In this document: piece after piece, positions 43,504 through 52,441 of the stretch
Layout of the letters: the number at the start of each line of letters is the position of its first letter
How positions within the stretch are numbered: position 1 is the first letter of the stretch
From: Gammaproteobacteria bacterium
Lineage (GTDB): Bacteria > Pseudomonadota > Gammaproteobacteria > Steroidobacterales > Rariloculaceae
Assembly: GCA_036381015.1 (NCBI GenBank)
Contig: DASVDR010000008.1
Location: 124,001 to 188,000 of the forward strand
DNA: 64,000 nucleotides
Reading direction: 5' to 3'
Notes under the pieces: generated by a model
Databases searched by the model: none
The model's input: only the letters and a program-made list of their open reading frames with translations
What the model was told of the DNA's origin: nothing
Position numbers and translations under genes: made by a program

Positions 43504-45415
43504 CTTTCATTTCTTGAGGCCGTGGTGGCTCGCCGCGCTGCCGTGCGGAGTGCTGCTGGTGCTCTACTTGTTCCGCATGCAGGCGAACGGGGGCGGCTGG
43601 CGCAATGTCGTCGACCGCGTGCTTCAGCCGCTCGTGCTCAGCACCGGAGACGCGTACACGGGCCGCCGCTGGCCGCTCGCCGCGGCCGTTGCCGCGTGGA
43701 TTCTGGCTTCGCTCGCGCTCGCGGGGCCGACGTGGGAGCGCGTGCCGGTGCCGGCGTTTCGCTCCGACGAGGCGCTCGTCGTCGCGCTCGATCTGTCGAG
43801 CTCGATGGATGCGGCGGATCTCCCGCCGAGCCGGCTGGCGCGCGCGAAGCTGAAGCTCTTGTCGCTGCTCGAGCGGCGCCGCGGCGGCCAGACCGGCCTC
43901 GTCGTGTTTTCCGCGCACGCCTTCACGGTCACGCCGCTGACGACGGACACCGACACGATCAGCGCGCTCGTCGGCGCGCTCTCGAGCGACATCATGCCGA
44001 GCCGCGGGAGCTACATCGAAGCGGGGCTCGAGAAGGCCGCGGAGCTGCTCCGCCAGGCGAACGCGACCGACGGCCGCATCCTGGTCATGACCGACGCCGT
44101 GCCGTCGGATGGTGCGTTCGAGGCTGCAAAGAACCTCGCGTCGGAAGGCATCGAGATCAACGTGCTCGCCATCGGCACCGAGGACGGCGCGCCGATCCCG
44201 CTGCGGGAAGGCGGCTTTTTGACCGACCGCGCGGGCAACGTCGTCGTGCCGAAGCTCGACCCCGGCGCGCTCGCGCGCCTGGCCGACGCGGGCGGCGGGC
44301 GCTTCTCGCGGCTCACGGCGAGCGATGCCGACCTCGATCGGCTCGCGCCGCCGCAGGCCGCCGGGAACATCGACCGCTCCACCGACGACGACGCAGAGCT
44401 CGCCGAAGCATGGCGCGACGCAGGCCCCGTGCTCGCCGTGCTGCTGCTGCCGCTCCTTGCGCTCGGCTTTCGCCGCGGGATCATCGCGGCGTGCTGCATC
44501 GCGCTGTTCTTGCCGATGCCGCAGGCCGAAGCTCAGGACGCTTCCGCGGCCCCGGACGGCGGCGTCGCGTCGGCCGAGGCGCCGTCGTGGCGCGACCGCT
44601 GGCTCTCGCTGTGGCAGCGGCCGGACCAGCTCGGCGAGGACGCAATGGCGGAGCAGCGGCCCGCGCGCGCGGCGCGGCTGTTCGAGGATCCGGAATGGCG
44701 CGCCGCGGCGCAGTATCGGGCGGGGCAATTCGCCGAAAGCGCCGCGTCACTCGCCGGGATCGACACGGCCGACGCGCAGTACAACCGAGGCAACGCGCTC
44801 GCTCGCGCCGGCAAGATCGAGGAGGCGATCGCGGCCTACGACCGTGCGCTCGAGCTCGAGCCGGGGCACGAGGATGCGCGCTTCAACCGGGATCTCCTGC
44901 AGGACCTCCTCGACCGCAACCCGTCCCCACAGTCGCAGTTCTCGTCGACGGGCAACGAGCAGAGCGAGCAGCAAAGCCCGACGGAGCCGTCGGGCGGCCA
45001 GCCCGAAAGCTCGGAGGAGGGCGAGGCCGGCGACGCCGGTCAGGAGCAGCGCCAAGCGCAAGCGTCGTCGACCCCGGGGCAGACGCCGCAGGACGAGAGC
45101 GGGCAGGGCTCGGACGAGGAGACCACTGCGGATTCGCAGACCGAGCGCGGCGTCGGCGACGGCGAGCGGCGGGAGTCGGACGGCGAGCCCGAGGACGCCG
45201 AGGCCCTGCAGGCGGCCGAAGCGGAAGCCGGCGCGCCGGGCGCCGACGACGTCGAGCAGTGGGCGTCGGATCAGGCGGCCGAGCAGTGGCTGCGGCGGAT
45301 CAAGCAGGATCCGGGCGGCCTGCTGCGCCGCAAGTTCCTCTATCAGTATCGACGTCTCGGGGTGGACCAGGACGGCAACCCGGTGTGGCCCGGCGACGAG
45401 GCCGAGCCATGGTGA
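43496..45415 (+). CDS. BatB/BatC-like fusion: VWA domain plus TPR and disordered acidic tail
   Basis: 639 residues. Two membrane helices (about residues 10-25 and 55-75) precede a VWA domain with a MIDAS DLSSSMD near residue 97. Another hydrophobic helix lies near residues 305-340. A TPR region follows around residues 420-465 (AQYNRGNALARAGKIEEAIA, AYDRALELEPGHEDARFNRD). The next 120 residues are rich in Ser, Gln, Glu and Gly and are surely disordered, before a short conserved end (WLRRIKQDPGGLLRRKFLYQ). In other genomes these are separate batB and batC genes, so this is a fused version. It overlaps both neighbours, by eight and seven bases. Confidence 0.87.
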   Translation: MADFHFLRPWWLAALPCGVLLVLYLFRMQANGGGWRNVVDRVLQPLVLSTGDAYTGRRWPLAAAVAAWILASLALAGPTWERVPVPAFRSDEALVVALDLSSSMDAADLPPSRLARAKLKLLSLLERRRGGQTGLVVFSAHAFTVTPLTTDTDTISALVGALSSDIMPSRGSYIEAGLEKAAELLRQANATDGRILVMTDAVPSDGAFEAAKNLASEGIEINVLAIGTEDGAPIPLREGGFLTDRAGNVVVPKLDPGALARLADAGGGRFSRLTASDADLDRLAPPQAAGNIDRSTDDDAELAEAWRDAGPVLAVLLLPLLALGFRRGIIAACCIALFLPMPQAEAQDASAAPDGGVASAEAPSWRDRWLSLWQRPDQLGEDAMAEQRPARAARLFEDPEWRAAAQYRAGQFAESAASLAGIDTADAQYNRGNALARAGKIEEAIAAYDRALELEPGHEDARFNRDLLQDLLDRNPSPQSQFSSTGNEQSEQQSPTEPSGGQPESSEEGEAGDAGQEQRQAQASSTPGQTPQDESGQGSDEETTADSQTERGVGDGERRESDGEPEDAEALQAAEAEAGAPGADDVEQWASDQAAEQWLRRIKQDPGGLLRRKFLYQYRRLGVDQDGNPVWPGDEAEPW

Positions 45416-47067
45416 CGCGTCTCGTTCTCGCGCTGGGGCTGTGGCTCTCGGCCGCCGTGCTCGCGTCCGCGCAGGACGTCGCCGTGACCGCGAGCGTCGA
45501 CCGTGCGATGCCGCGCGTGAACGAGTCGTTCACGTACATCCTCCGCGCCGAAGGGCGCGTTCGCGGCGAGCCGAACGTCGCGCCGCTCGAGCAGCTCTTC
45601 GAGATCCTGCATTCGTCGCAGAGCACGCAAATTCAGATCGTGAACGGCCAGGCCGAGCAGGTCGCCGAGTGGATCTTTCAGCTGATGCCGCGCAACCCCG
45701 GGAAGACGCTGATCCCGCCGATCGAGGTCGCCGGCCGATTCTCGAATCCGGTCGAGATCGAGATTCTTCCTGCGCTCGCGGACACCGGCGTGCCGGACGA
45801 CATCTTTCTCGAGGTCGACGTGGATCCGGAGACGGCCTACGTGCAGTCGGAGGTCGTCTACACGCTGCGCCTCTTCGTCGGCGTCGCGACCGGGCGCGCG
45901 GCGATCACGCCGCCCGAGGTGACCGGCGGCGAGGCGATCGTCGAGCGGCTCGGCGAGGACCGGCGATACCGCGCGACGCGCGGCGGCCGCGACTTCGAGG
46001 TCAACGAGCGCCGCTACGCGATCTTTCCGCAGCAACCGGGCAAATTGACGATCGGCCCTGCGACGTTCGAGGCGATGGTGATCCCGAGCCGCGGCTTCTC
46101 GCGTGTGCAGCGCTACCGCTCGGAGCCGGTCGAGGTCGAAGTGCGGCCGGCCGTGCCGCCGCCGCCGTCGCATCCGAACGCGGTGTGGCTCCCCGCGAAG
46201 CGCGTCGAGCTGCACGAGATGTGGAGCGACGATCCGCCCGAGCTCATGGTCGGCGTTCCCGCGACGCGCACGCTCACGATCGAAGCCGTCGGCCTGCTCG
46301 AGACGCAGCTTCCCGAGATCGAGATGGCCCGGACGGATGGGGTGCGCCAGTACGCCGATCAGCCCGAGCTCGAGCGCAACGTGACGCCCGACGGCCTCGT
46401 CGCCACGCGCACCGAGCGCTACGCGGTGCTGCCGCAGAGGTCGGGCGAGGCGGAGCTGCCGGGGGTCGAGCTCCCGTGGTTCAACGTCGAGACGGGGCGC
46501 TGGGAGGTCGCGAGTCTCCCGCCGCGCTCGGTCGTGATCGCGCCCGGCGCGCCGACGCCGACCCCGGAGCCGCAGGTCGAAGCGCCGCGCGACGCGCCCC
46601 CGGCGGCGGCGCCGGCGCCGAGCGCGGGAGCGTGGCCGGCGCTGTCCGCGCTGCTCGGCGCCGGCTGGCTCGCGACGCTCCTTTTGTGGTGGCGGAGCGG
46701 TCGGGCGCCTCGCGCCGCGGTTCCGGCCGCGGAAGAGCCGCCGCGCCGACCCGCCAATCGCCGCCTGCTGCGGCAGCTGCGCGCGGCTTGCGAGCGCGGT
46801 GACACCGCCGAAGCCGGCCGGACGTTGCTCGAGTGGGCCGCGGCGCGGTTCGCATCCGCGCCGCCGCGGACGCTGGGGGCGCTGGCCGAGCGCCTGCCTC
46901 CCGCGGTCGCGATCGAGGTCCGCGAGCTCGAAGCCGCGCTCTACGGCCCCGAGCGCGAGCGCTGGGACGGGGCGGGCCTTGCCGCATCGCTCGGCGAGAT
47001 CGACGCCGCGGCCCGTTCCGACGGCGAGTCGCCTCGGGACGACGGCCTGCGCCCGCTCTATCGTTGA
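45409..47067 (+). CDS. BatD family exported protein
   Basis: 552 residues. A signal peptide ends at ASAQ near residue 21. Immunoglobulin-like BatD domains follow, with ASVDRAMPRVNESFTYILRA, WIFQLMPRNPGKTLIPPI, RRYAIFPQQPGKLTIGP and RYAVLPQRSGEAELPG as repeated strand patterns. After a Pro/Ala-rich linker there is one membrane helix near residue 415 (WPALSALLGAGWLATLLLWW) and a cytosolic helical tail. This is the large periplasmic partner of the Bat proteins. The ATG at 45409 overlaps the stop of the BatB/C gene as ATGGTGA. It is the last gene of the operon; 193 bp separate it from the diguanylate cyclase gene. Confidence 0.87.
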   Translation: MVTRLVLALGLWLSAAVLASAQDVAVTASVDRAMPRVNESFTYILRAEGRVRGEPNVAPLEQLFEILHSSQSTQIQIVNGQAEQVAEWIFQLMPRNPGKTLIPPIEVAGRFSNPVEIEILPALADTGVPDDIFLEVDVDPETAYVQSEVVYTLRLFVGVATGRAAITPPEVTGGEAIVERLGEDRRYRATRGGRDFEVNERRYAIFPQQPGKLTIGPATFEAMVIPSRGFSRVQRYRSEPVEVEVRPAVPPPPSHPNAVWLPAKRVELHEMWSDDPPELMVGVPATRTLTIEAVGLLETQLPEIEMARTDGVRQYADQPELERNVTPDGLVATRTERYAVLPQRSGEAELPGVELPWFNVETGRWEVASLPPRSVVIAPGAPTPTPEPQVEAPRDAPPAAAPAPSAGAWPALSALLGAGWLATLLLWWRSGRAPRAAVPAAEEPPRRPANRRLLRQLRAACERGDTAEAGRTLLEWAAARFASAPPRTLGALAERLPPAVAIEVRELEAALYGPERERWDGAGLAASLGEIDAAARSDGESPRDDGLRPLYR

Positions 47068-47124
47068 GCCGCCCCCGCTCCCGGTGCGCACCCGGCCGCG
47101 CCCGGACGGGACCCGCCCCGATTA

Positions 47125-47142
47125 TTGGGAATCGGGTCCCAA
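47125..47142. promoter_or_regulatory. Short inverted repeat between batD and the diguanylate cyclase
   Basis: TTGGGA ATCGGG TCCCAA is a perfect 6-bp inverted repeat in a locally AT-richer patch, 58 bp after batD and about 120 bp before the next start. It lacks a T-run, so it is more likely an operator or chance than an intrinsic terminator. Confidence 0.3.
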
Positions 47143-47260
47143 AACGGAGCCGCGGAACGCACTGCCGGCGCGGGTCCCGGCGGAGTGTGATCTGCGTAAG
47201 GGAATCCCGCGTGACTTTGGTCGCATTCTGCCGGCTTCCTTTATCGAACCGATCCACGCG

Positions 47261-48484
47261 ATGGACCTACCCGCCCTCGACCGCGCGAACGTCAGGTCGC
47301 CGTATGCGGAGCAGTTGAACGCCGGTTTTCGCCGCCTCCGCTTTCACGGCCCCCTGGAGAAGGAGTTCCGCGAGTTCTATCTCGCGCAGAACTTGCCGCG
47401 AGGCCGGCTCGCGATGCTGATCGCGCTGCTCCCGCTCTTCGCGGTCACCGTCCTCGCGTCCATGCTCGAGCCGTCCGCAGCCACGCCTCACATGAATCGG
47501 CTGCGGCTCTTCGTGCTGTTTCCGCTCCTCCTCGGCACCGTGATCTCGATGCACCTCGAGATCGCGAAGCGCTGGTACACCGAGCTTGCGGCCACGAGCA
47601 TCACGCTGGCCGGCATCGTCGTCACCTACATCTGTCACGTTGCCGCGCTGAATGGCGCGTCGTATTTGCTGAGCGGCCAGGTGCTCGTGATCCTTTACGC
47701 GTGCCTGTTCCTCGGCCTGCTCTTCGACGTCGCCACCGTCGTCGGCGGCGTGCTCGTCGTGTGGCACATCGTCATCGGCCTGATCGTCGACTTGCCGGTC
47801 GAGCAGCTCTGGTACTCGTGCGCAATTCTCGGCACGGCCGCCGCGACGGCGTCGATCACGACGTACAAGCTCGAGCACGCGATCCGCACGAACTTCCTCG
47901 AGACGCGCCTGCTGCACGACCTCGCCGAGCGGGACGGCATGACCGGTCTCTACAACCGACGGATTTTCGACGACCACGCGAAGCGGGTGTGGCGCCAATC
48001 GCGGCGGGAAGAGCAAACGCTTGCGATCGTGTTCGTCGATATCGACGACTTCAAGGTCTACAACGACCTCTACGGCCATCAGGCCGGAGACGACTGCCTG
48101 AAGAAGGTGGCTGCGACGATCGCGCGCTCCGCGAAGCGGCCGTTCGACTTCACGGCACGATACGGCGGCGAGGAATTCGTCGTGCTGCTGTACGGGCCGC
48201 CGAGCGACTACGCGCGCTCGATGCCGGAGCGAATTCGCCAAGACGTCGCCGCGCTCGCGATCCCGCACGAAGGGTCTCGCGCGGCCGACGTCGTCACGGT
48301 CAGCGTCGGCGTCGCGCTCGCCGGTCCCGGCTCGGCGCGCAGCCTCGCCGGAGCGATCCAAGTGGCGGACGAGGCGCTCTACGAGGCCAAGAAGGCCGGG
48401 CGCAACCGCGTCGTCTTCAAGACGACGGACGACTGGGAGGTCGAGACCGGCAACTTCCGGACGCTGTTTCGCAGGCCGGCGTGA
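47261..48484 (+). CDS. Membrane diguanylate cyclase (GGDEF)
   Basis: 407 residues. Five to six hydrophobic helices lie between residues 50 and 200, forming an integral membrane sensor region, followed by a short coiled linker and a GGDEF domain. The active site reads GGEEF at 302-306, and DGMTGLYNRR and FVDIDDFKVYNDLYG give the expected Mg and substrate residues. The inhibitory I-site RPFD at 293-296 sits five residues before GGEEF, so the enzyme should be product-inhibited. It makes cyclic di-GMP in response to an unknown membrane or envelope signal. I chose the ATG at 47261, because upstream codons are Arg/Pro-rich and run through batD. Confidence 0.88.
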   Translation: MDLPALDRANVRSPYAEQLNAGFRRLRFHGPLEKEFREFYLAQNLPRGRLAMLIALLPLFAVTVLASMLEPSAATPHMNRLRLFVLFPLLLGTVISMHLEIAKRWYTELAATSITLAGIVVTYICHVAALNGASYLLSGQVLVILYACLFLGLLFDVATVVGGVLVVWHIVIGLIVDLPVEQLWYSCAILGTAAATASITTYKLEHAIRTNFLETRLLHDLAERDGMTGLYNRRIFDDHAKRVWRQSRREEQTLAIVFVDIDDFKVYNDLYGHQAGDDCLKKVAATIARSAKRPFDFTARYGGEEFVVLLYGPPSDYARSMPERIRQDVAALAIPHEGSRAADVVTVSVGVALAGPGSARSLAGAIQVADEALYEAKKAGRNRVVFKTTDDWEVETGNFRTLFRRPA

Positions 48485-48498
48485 TCACGCGCGGGCGC

Positions 48499-48921
48499 TC
48501 ACCACTTGCCGACGTTCGGCATCGAGCGCCACGGCTCCTCGAGCGGCTTCGGTGAGCCCTTCTGCAAGAGCTCGATCGAAATGTTGTCCGGCGAGCGCAC
48601 GAATGCCATGCGTCCGTCGCGCGGCGGCCGGTTGATCGTGACGCCTGCTTCCATCAGACGACGGCACGTGGCGTAGATGTCGTCGACCTCGTAGGCGATG
48701 TGGCCGAAGTTACGCCCCTCGCCGTACTCCTCCGGATCCCAGTTGTAAGTCAGCTCGAGCGCGCAATCTTCCTGACCTTCCGCAGCGAGAAACACGAGCG
48801 TGAACCGGCCCGCCTCGTGCTCGGAGCGGCGCAGCTCCTTCAGCCCGAGCTTGCGGCAATAGAAATCGAGCGACTCCTCGAGGTTGCTGACCCGCACCAT
48901 TGTATGGAGATAACGCAACAC
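48499..48921 (-). CDS. gloA: Lactoylglutathione lyase (glyoxalase I)
   Basis: 140 residues, close to the family length of 135-140. It begins MLRYLHTMVRV and contains the four metal ligands in place: His in LHTM, Glu in ALELTYN, His in FGHIAYEV and Glu in SIELLQ. The block NLEESLDFYCRKLGLK is a GloA hallmark. The enzyme isomerises the hemithioacetal of methylglyoxal and glutathione to S-lactoylglutathione in the cytosol. It converges on the diguanylate cyclase gene (14-bp gap) and diverges from an alpha/beta hydrolase gene. The C-terminus has a short extension ending in WRSMPNVGKW. Confidence 0.93.
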   Translation of the reverse strand: MLRYLHTMVRVSNLEESLDFYCRKLGLKELRRSEHEAGRFTLVFLAAEGQEDCALELTYNWDPEEYGEGRNFGHIAYEVDDIYATCRRLMEAGVTINRPPRDGRMAFVRSPDNISIELLQKGSPKPLEEPWRSMPNVGKW

Positions 48922-49015
48922 CTATCCTCCGCTGCGGCGCGCGCGGCGCACCGCTCATTGTGACGACGTTTGCGTCGAATATACCCTCACGGTACGTCCG
49001 TTCGAAGCGTTCCAG

Positions 49016-49942
49016 TTGACGGCTCCACGCATCATCTTCGTGCCGGGCATGAAGCCGAAGCCTCCGCCCGGGCCGCACAAGCGCGAGCTGCTGCGCACGC
49101 TCGTCGCGGGCCTCGCATGGGAGCGGCCGGACGCGGCCCGGCGGCTTCGGGCGAGCCCGGACGTTTTCACGCTCGTGCCGTGGACCTATCGGTTCTATCA
49201 CCGCTACCGCGACGTGGCGCTCGACATCCCCGGCATCGATCGAATTCTTCAGCAGCCCGACCCCAGCGAGGAGGATCGGCGCGAGATCGACTCCGCGGCG
49301 CGCCGGGTGCGCCGCCTCTGGCACCTCGTCGGGGATGCGCTCCCGTTCCTCGGACGGCTGATCGCGCGGCCGGAGCTGCGTCTGACGATGACCGAGGTGC
49401 ATCGCTACTTCAGCGACGAGCACGGCTTCGCGAGCGAAATACGCGGCTTGCTCAAGGCCGCGCTGCTCGAGGCGTGGTCGGCGGACGAGAGAGTGCTGCT
49501 GATCGGCCACAGCCTGGGCTCGGTCATCGCGTACGACACGCTATGGGAGCTGACGCGCGAGATCGGCCGCGAGAGCCGCGTGGAGCTCTTCATGACGCTC
49601 GGAAGCCCGCTCGCCACGCATTTCATTCGCCGGTTGCTGCGCGGCAGCGGCCAGGAGGGCGAAGCGCGCTATCCGGGGAACATCGTCCGCTGGGCCAACT
49701 TCGCCGCGAAGGGCGAGCTCACGGCGCTGCGTCCGATCGGGCCCTACTTCGCGCCGATGCTCGAGCTCGGCCTGATCGAGTCGATCGAGGACCACACCGA
49801 TCTCTACAATCACTTTCGCGGCGACATCGGGCTCAACGTGCACAAGTCGTACGGCTATCTCGCGAACCGGCTCGTCGCCGAGCGGATCGGCGATTGGCTT
49901 CTCGGCGCCGAGGTCGAGCGGGCCGAGCAGGCGGCGTCGTGA
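49016..49942 (+). CDS. Alpha/beta-hydrolase-like protein, function unknown
   Basis: 308 residues from TTG 49016; there is no strong ribosome binding site, and an ATG at 49049 is in the same frame. The fold begins RIIFVPGMKPKPPPGP; the nucleophile elbow is GHSLGSVIAYD near residue 165; TLGSPLATHF and a late ESIEDHTDLYNHF region with histidines complete a lipase-like triad. There is no signal peptide, so it is cytosolic. The pattern recalls serine-esterase or lipase-type proteins of unknown substrate that occur singly in gammaproteobacteria. It shares the intergenic space with gloA and ends 76 bp from the convergent OmpA-family gene. Confidence 0.7.
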   Translation: MTAPRIIFVPGMKPKPPPGPHKRELLRTLVAGLAWERPDAARRLRASPDVFTLVPWTYRFYHRYRDVALDIPGIDRILQQPDPSEEDRREIDSAARRVRRLWHLVGDALPFLGRLIARPELRLTMTEVHRYFSDEHGFASEIRGLLKAALLEAWSADERVLLIGHSLGSVIAYDTLWELTREIGRESRVELFMTLGSPLATHFIRRLLRGSGQEGEARYPGNIVRWANFAAKGELTALRPIGPYFAPMLELGLIESIEDHTDLYNHFRGDIGLNVHKSYGYLANRLVAERIGDWLLGAEVERAEQAAS

Positions 49943-50018
49943 CCGCGCGGGGCCGACGGACCGGAGGCTCGATGGGGCTTCGATCGCGCGCCGCGCTCGG
50001 ACTACGCGGCGCCGCGCG

Positions 50019-51461
50019 TCATTCGATCTGCGGCTCGATGCGGATGTCGATGCGGCGGTTGCGCTCGCGGCCCTGCTCGGTCTCGTTGTTCGCGATCGGG
50101 CGCGTTTCGCCGTAGCCGACCGCGCTGATGCGGAACGCCGGCACGCCGATCTCGTTCGTCAGATAGGTGCTCACGGCCTCCGCGCGACGGCGCGACAGCG
50201 CCATGTTCGATTCGTCGCCTCCGTACGAATCCGTGTGGCCTTCGATGATCACTTGCGAGTTCGGGAACACGGCGATCGCGCGCCGTACTTTGTCGAGAAG
50301 CTCGCGGTGCGAGTCGTCGATCTCCGCCCGGCCGCTCGCGAAAGTGAGCCCGACCATGCGCAGCACGATGTCGTTGCCTTCCCGGGAGACGCGCGCCTCA
50401 TCGCGCGTGAAGAGGTTCTCGATGGTCGCGAACTGCTCGCGGACGCGCTCCTCGGCCTCGAGGCGCTGGATCAGCGCGATGCGCTCCTGAGAGACGCCGC
50501 CGAGCTGCTCGTCGAGCTGGCGAATCTCCTCCTCGAGCTCGGCGATGCGCGTGCGGCTGTTCTCGAGATCGAGAGAAGCCTCGCGGGCCTGCTCGCGCAG
50601 CTCCTCGATGTACGCCACGAGCTCGTCGGCAACGGCCTGCGTGCCCCGATCGAGCGCGGGCACCTTGTCAGCCGCCGCGGCGATCTGCGTGAGAGGCTCC
50701 TCGTACGCCAGGATGATGTCCTCCTCCTCCCAGTCCTCCTCGCGAATCATGCGGATGCGATCGGCCAAATGGATCGCGTGGCGGGCTTCGTAGTTCGCCT
50801 GCTGCGCGAGGCTGCGCGGCAGGTCGGTATCGTAGCGGTTCTCGTTGAGCTCGCGCTCGGCGCGCGCGAGCAGCTCCTCCGCGCGCGCGAATGTCCGCGG
50901 CGCGTAGCGGGGCACGCGCGCTTGCTCGGCCTGCAAGAGGAGCGCCCGCGTCTGGCTGAGATATTGCGCCTTGATCGCCGTGAGCTCCGCGTCCCGGTAC
51001 ACGGTCTCGGCCTCGTCGGCGCGGCTGCGCGCTCCGCGGATATCGCCGTTCTCGAGACGGCGGACCGCCGCGTTGAACGTCTCCTCGGCCTGCATCCACA
51101 TTTCCGCGGCGAACGTGTCGGCGCTCGCGTTCAGCGCATCGTCCCGAGTCTTGATCAGCGACGCCAACGTGATCTTCGCGATCTCGGCGGCTTCCACGGC
51201 CTCGTTGAAGGCCGTGGTCGCGTCCTCGAGCTCGTTCCGGATCCGCTCCATGTTCCGACCGCGTGCCAGATCTTCCTCGGCGCGCATGTACGCCTCCGCG
51301 CCGCGCTCGAAAGCCTGCGGGGCCAAGAGCTCCGCTTCGGCGGCGCCGGCCGCCTCACGTGCGGCGTCGGCTTCGGCGAACAGCGTGGCGCGCAGATCCT
51401 GCTGTGCAACGGCATGGCAAGAGAGAGCCGCGGCGAACACGAGAGCGATGAATCTTTTCAT
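50019..51461 (-). CDS. OmpA-family peptidoglycan-binding protein with long helical DUF4398-like region
   Basis: 480 residues. A signal peptide ends at HAVAQQ near residue 20. Residues 22-330 are almost all charged alpha-helix; two DUF4398-like segments (ADAAREAAGAAEAELLAPQAF near 30 and TFARAEELLARAERELNENR near 200) and a coiled coil near 280-335 are visible. The last 130 residues are an OmpA C-terminal domain (FASGRAEIDDSH, VIIEGHTDSYGGDESNMALS, RISAVGYGETRPIANN, NRRIDI), which binds diaminopimelate in peptidoglycan. It is probably a periplasmic spacer or tether. A good promoter candidate with TTGACA lies upstream. Confidence 0.85.
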   Translation of the reverse strand: MKRFIALVFAAALSCHAVAQQDLRATLFAEADAAREAAGAAEAELLAPQAFERGAEAYMRAEEDLARGRNMERIRNELEDATTAFNEAVEAAEIAKITLASLIKTRDDALNASADTFAAEMWMQAEETFNAAVRRLENGDIRGARSRADEAETVYRDAELTAIKAQYLSQTRALLLQAEQARVPRYAPRTFARAEELLARAERELNENRYDTDLPRSLAQQANYEARHAIHLADRIRMIREEDWEEEDIILAYEEPLTQIAAAADKVPALDRGTQAVADELVAYIEELREQAREASLDLENSRTRIAELEEEIRQLDEQLGGVSQERIALIQRLEAEERVREQFATIENLFTRDEARVSREGNDIVLRMVGLTFASGRAEIDDSHRELLDKVRRAIAVFPNSQVIIEGHTDSYGGDESNMALSRRRAEAVSTYLTNEIGVPAFRISAVGYGETRPIANNETEQGRERNRRIDIRIEPQIE

Positions 51462-51494
51462 GCTGTAGAGCTCATGGGCGAACGATGCACGCCC

Positions 51495-51523
51495 TTAATG
51501 AAGCGGTGCTGAAAATATGTCAA
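51495..51523 (-). promoter_or_regulatory. Sigma70-type promoter candidate for the OmpA-family gene
   Basis: On the minus strand a perfect TTGACA (51518-51523) is followed after 17 bases by CATTAA (51495-51500), about 35 bp before the start codon. The -10 is weak but the spacing is ideal, and the patch is AT-rich. Confidence 0.5.
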
Positions 51524-51608
51524 CCCCGATGCATCACGAAAAAGCTCGCGACGATATTGTGCGGCCAATCACAGACGCCGGGCGGGCCGTGCATTAGAGT
51601 GCCTTCGC

Positions 51609-51809
51609 ATGGGCGTCAAGTACTACACGCACTTCGTTCTGACGGGCTCCGCCCTCGAAGGCGCGGAGCAGGAGTTCAGCGGGGTCGTGGAGCTCAATCA
51701 GCCTACGGAGCAGCGCTACGGCGTCAAGGACATCGAAGCTCTGCTCGCACGAAACTTCGATCTGCGATCGCAGGACGTTCGGCTGATCAATTGGGCGCGC
51801 CTGCAGTAG
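51609..51809 (+). CDS. Small conserved-looking protein of unknown function
   Basis: 66 residues. It starts MGVKYYTHFVLTGSALEGAE and contains a strand-like GVVELNQPTEQRYGVKDIEAL stretch (shown here in part) ending NWARLQ. It has no signal peptide or membrane segment and is balanced in charge. The compact, low-Arg composition differs from the many spurious frames around it, and a strong intrinsic terminator lies 35 bp after the stop, which supports a real transcript. I do not recognise a family. It stands alone between the OmpA-family gene and the convergent greB gene. Confidence 0.65.
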   Translation: MGVKYYTHFVLTGSALEGAEQEFSGVVELNQPTEQRYGVKDIEALLARNFDLRSQDVRLINWARLQ

Positions 51810-51843
51810 CGATTCCTTCATCTGCTTTTTCCCCCTGTAACTC

Positions 51844-51868
51844 ACCCGGCTTCGTGCCGGGTTTTTTT
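51844..51868 (+). terminator. Strong intrinsic terminator
   Basis: ACCCGGC TTCGT GCCGGGT followed by six further T (seven in the run). A perfect 7-bp GC stem, pentaloop and T-run make this a textbook terminator for the small gene ending at 51809. The minus-strand side lacks a T-run, so it should not stop greB transcripts. Confidence 0.92.
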
Positions 51869-51890
51869 CGGCGAAGGGAATCGCGCCTGC

Positions 51891-52406
<516 letters not shown>

Positions 52407-52441
52407 AACACGCTGCCGGCAAACATGAGATACTTGCGGTC

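Noticed and set aside
43522-45408. Long frame upstream of BatD
   Set aside because: It is an out-of-frame shadow of the VWA/TPR gene; BatD begins with its signal peptide at 45409.
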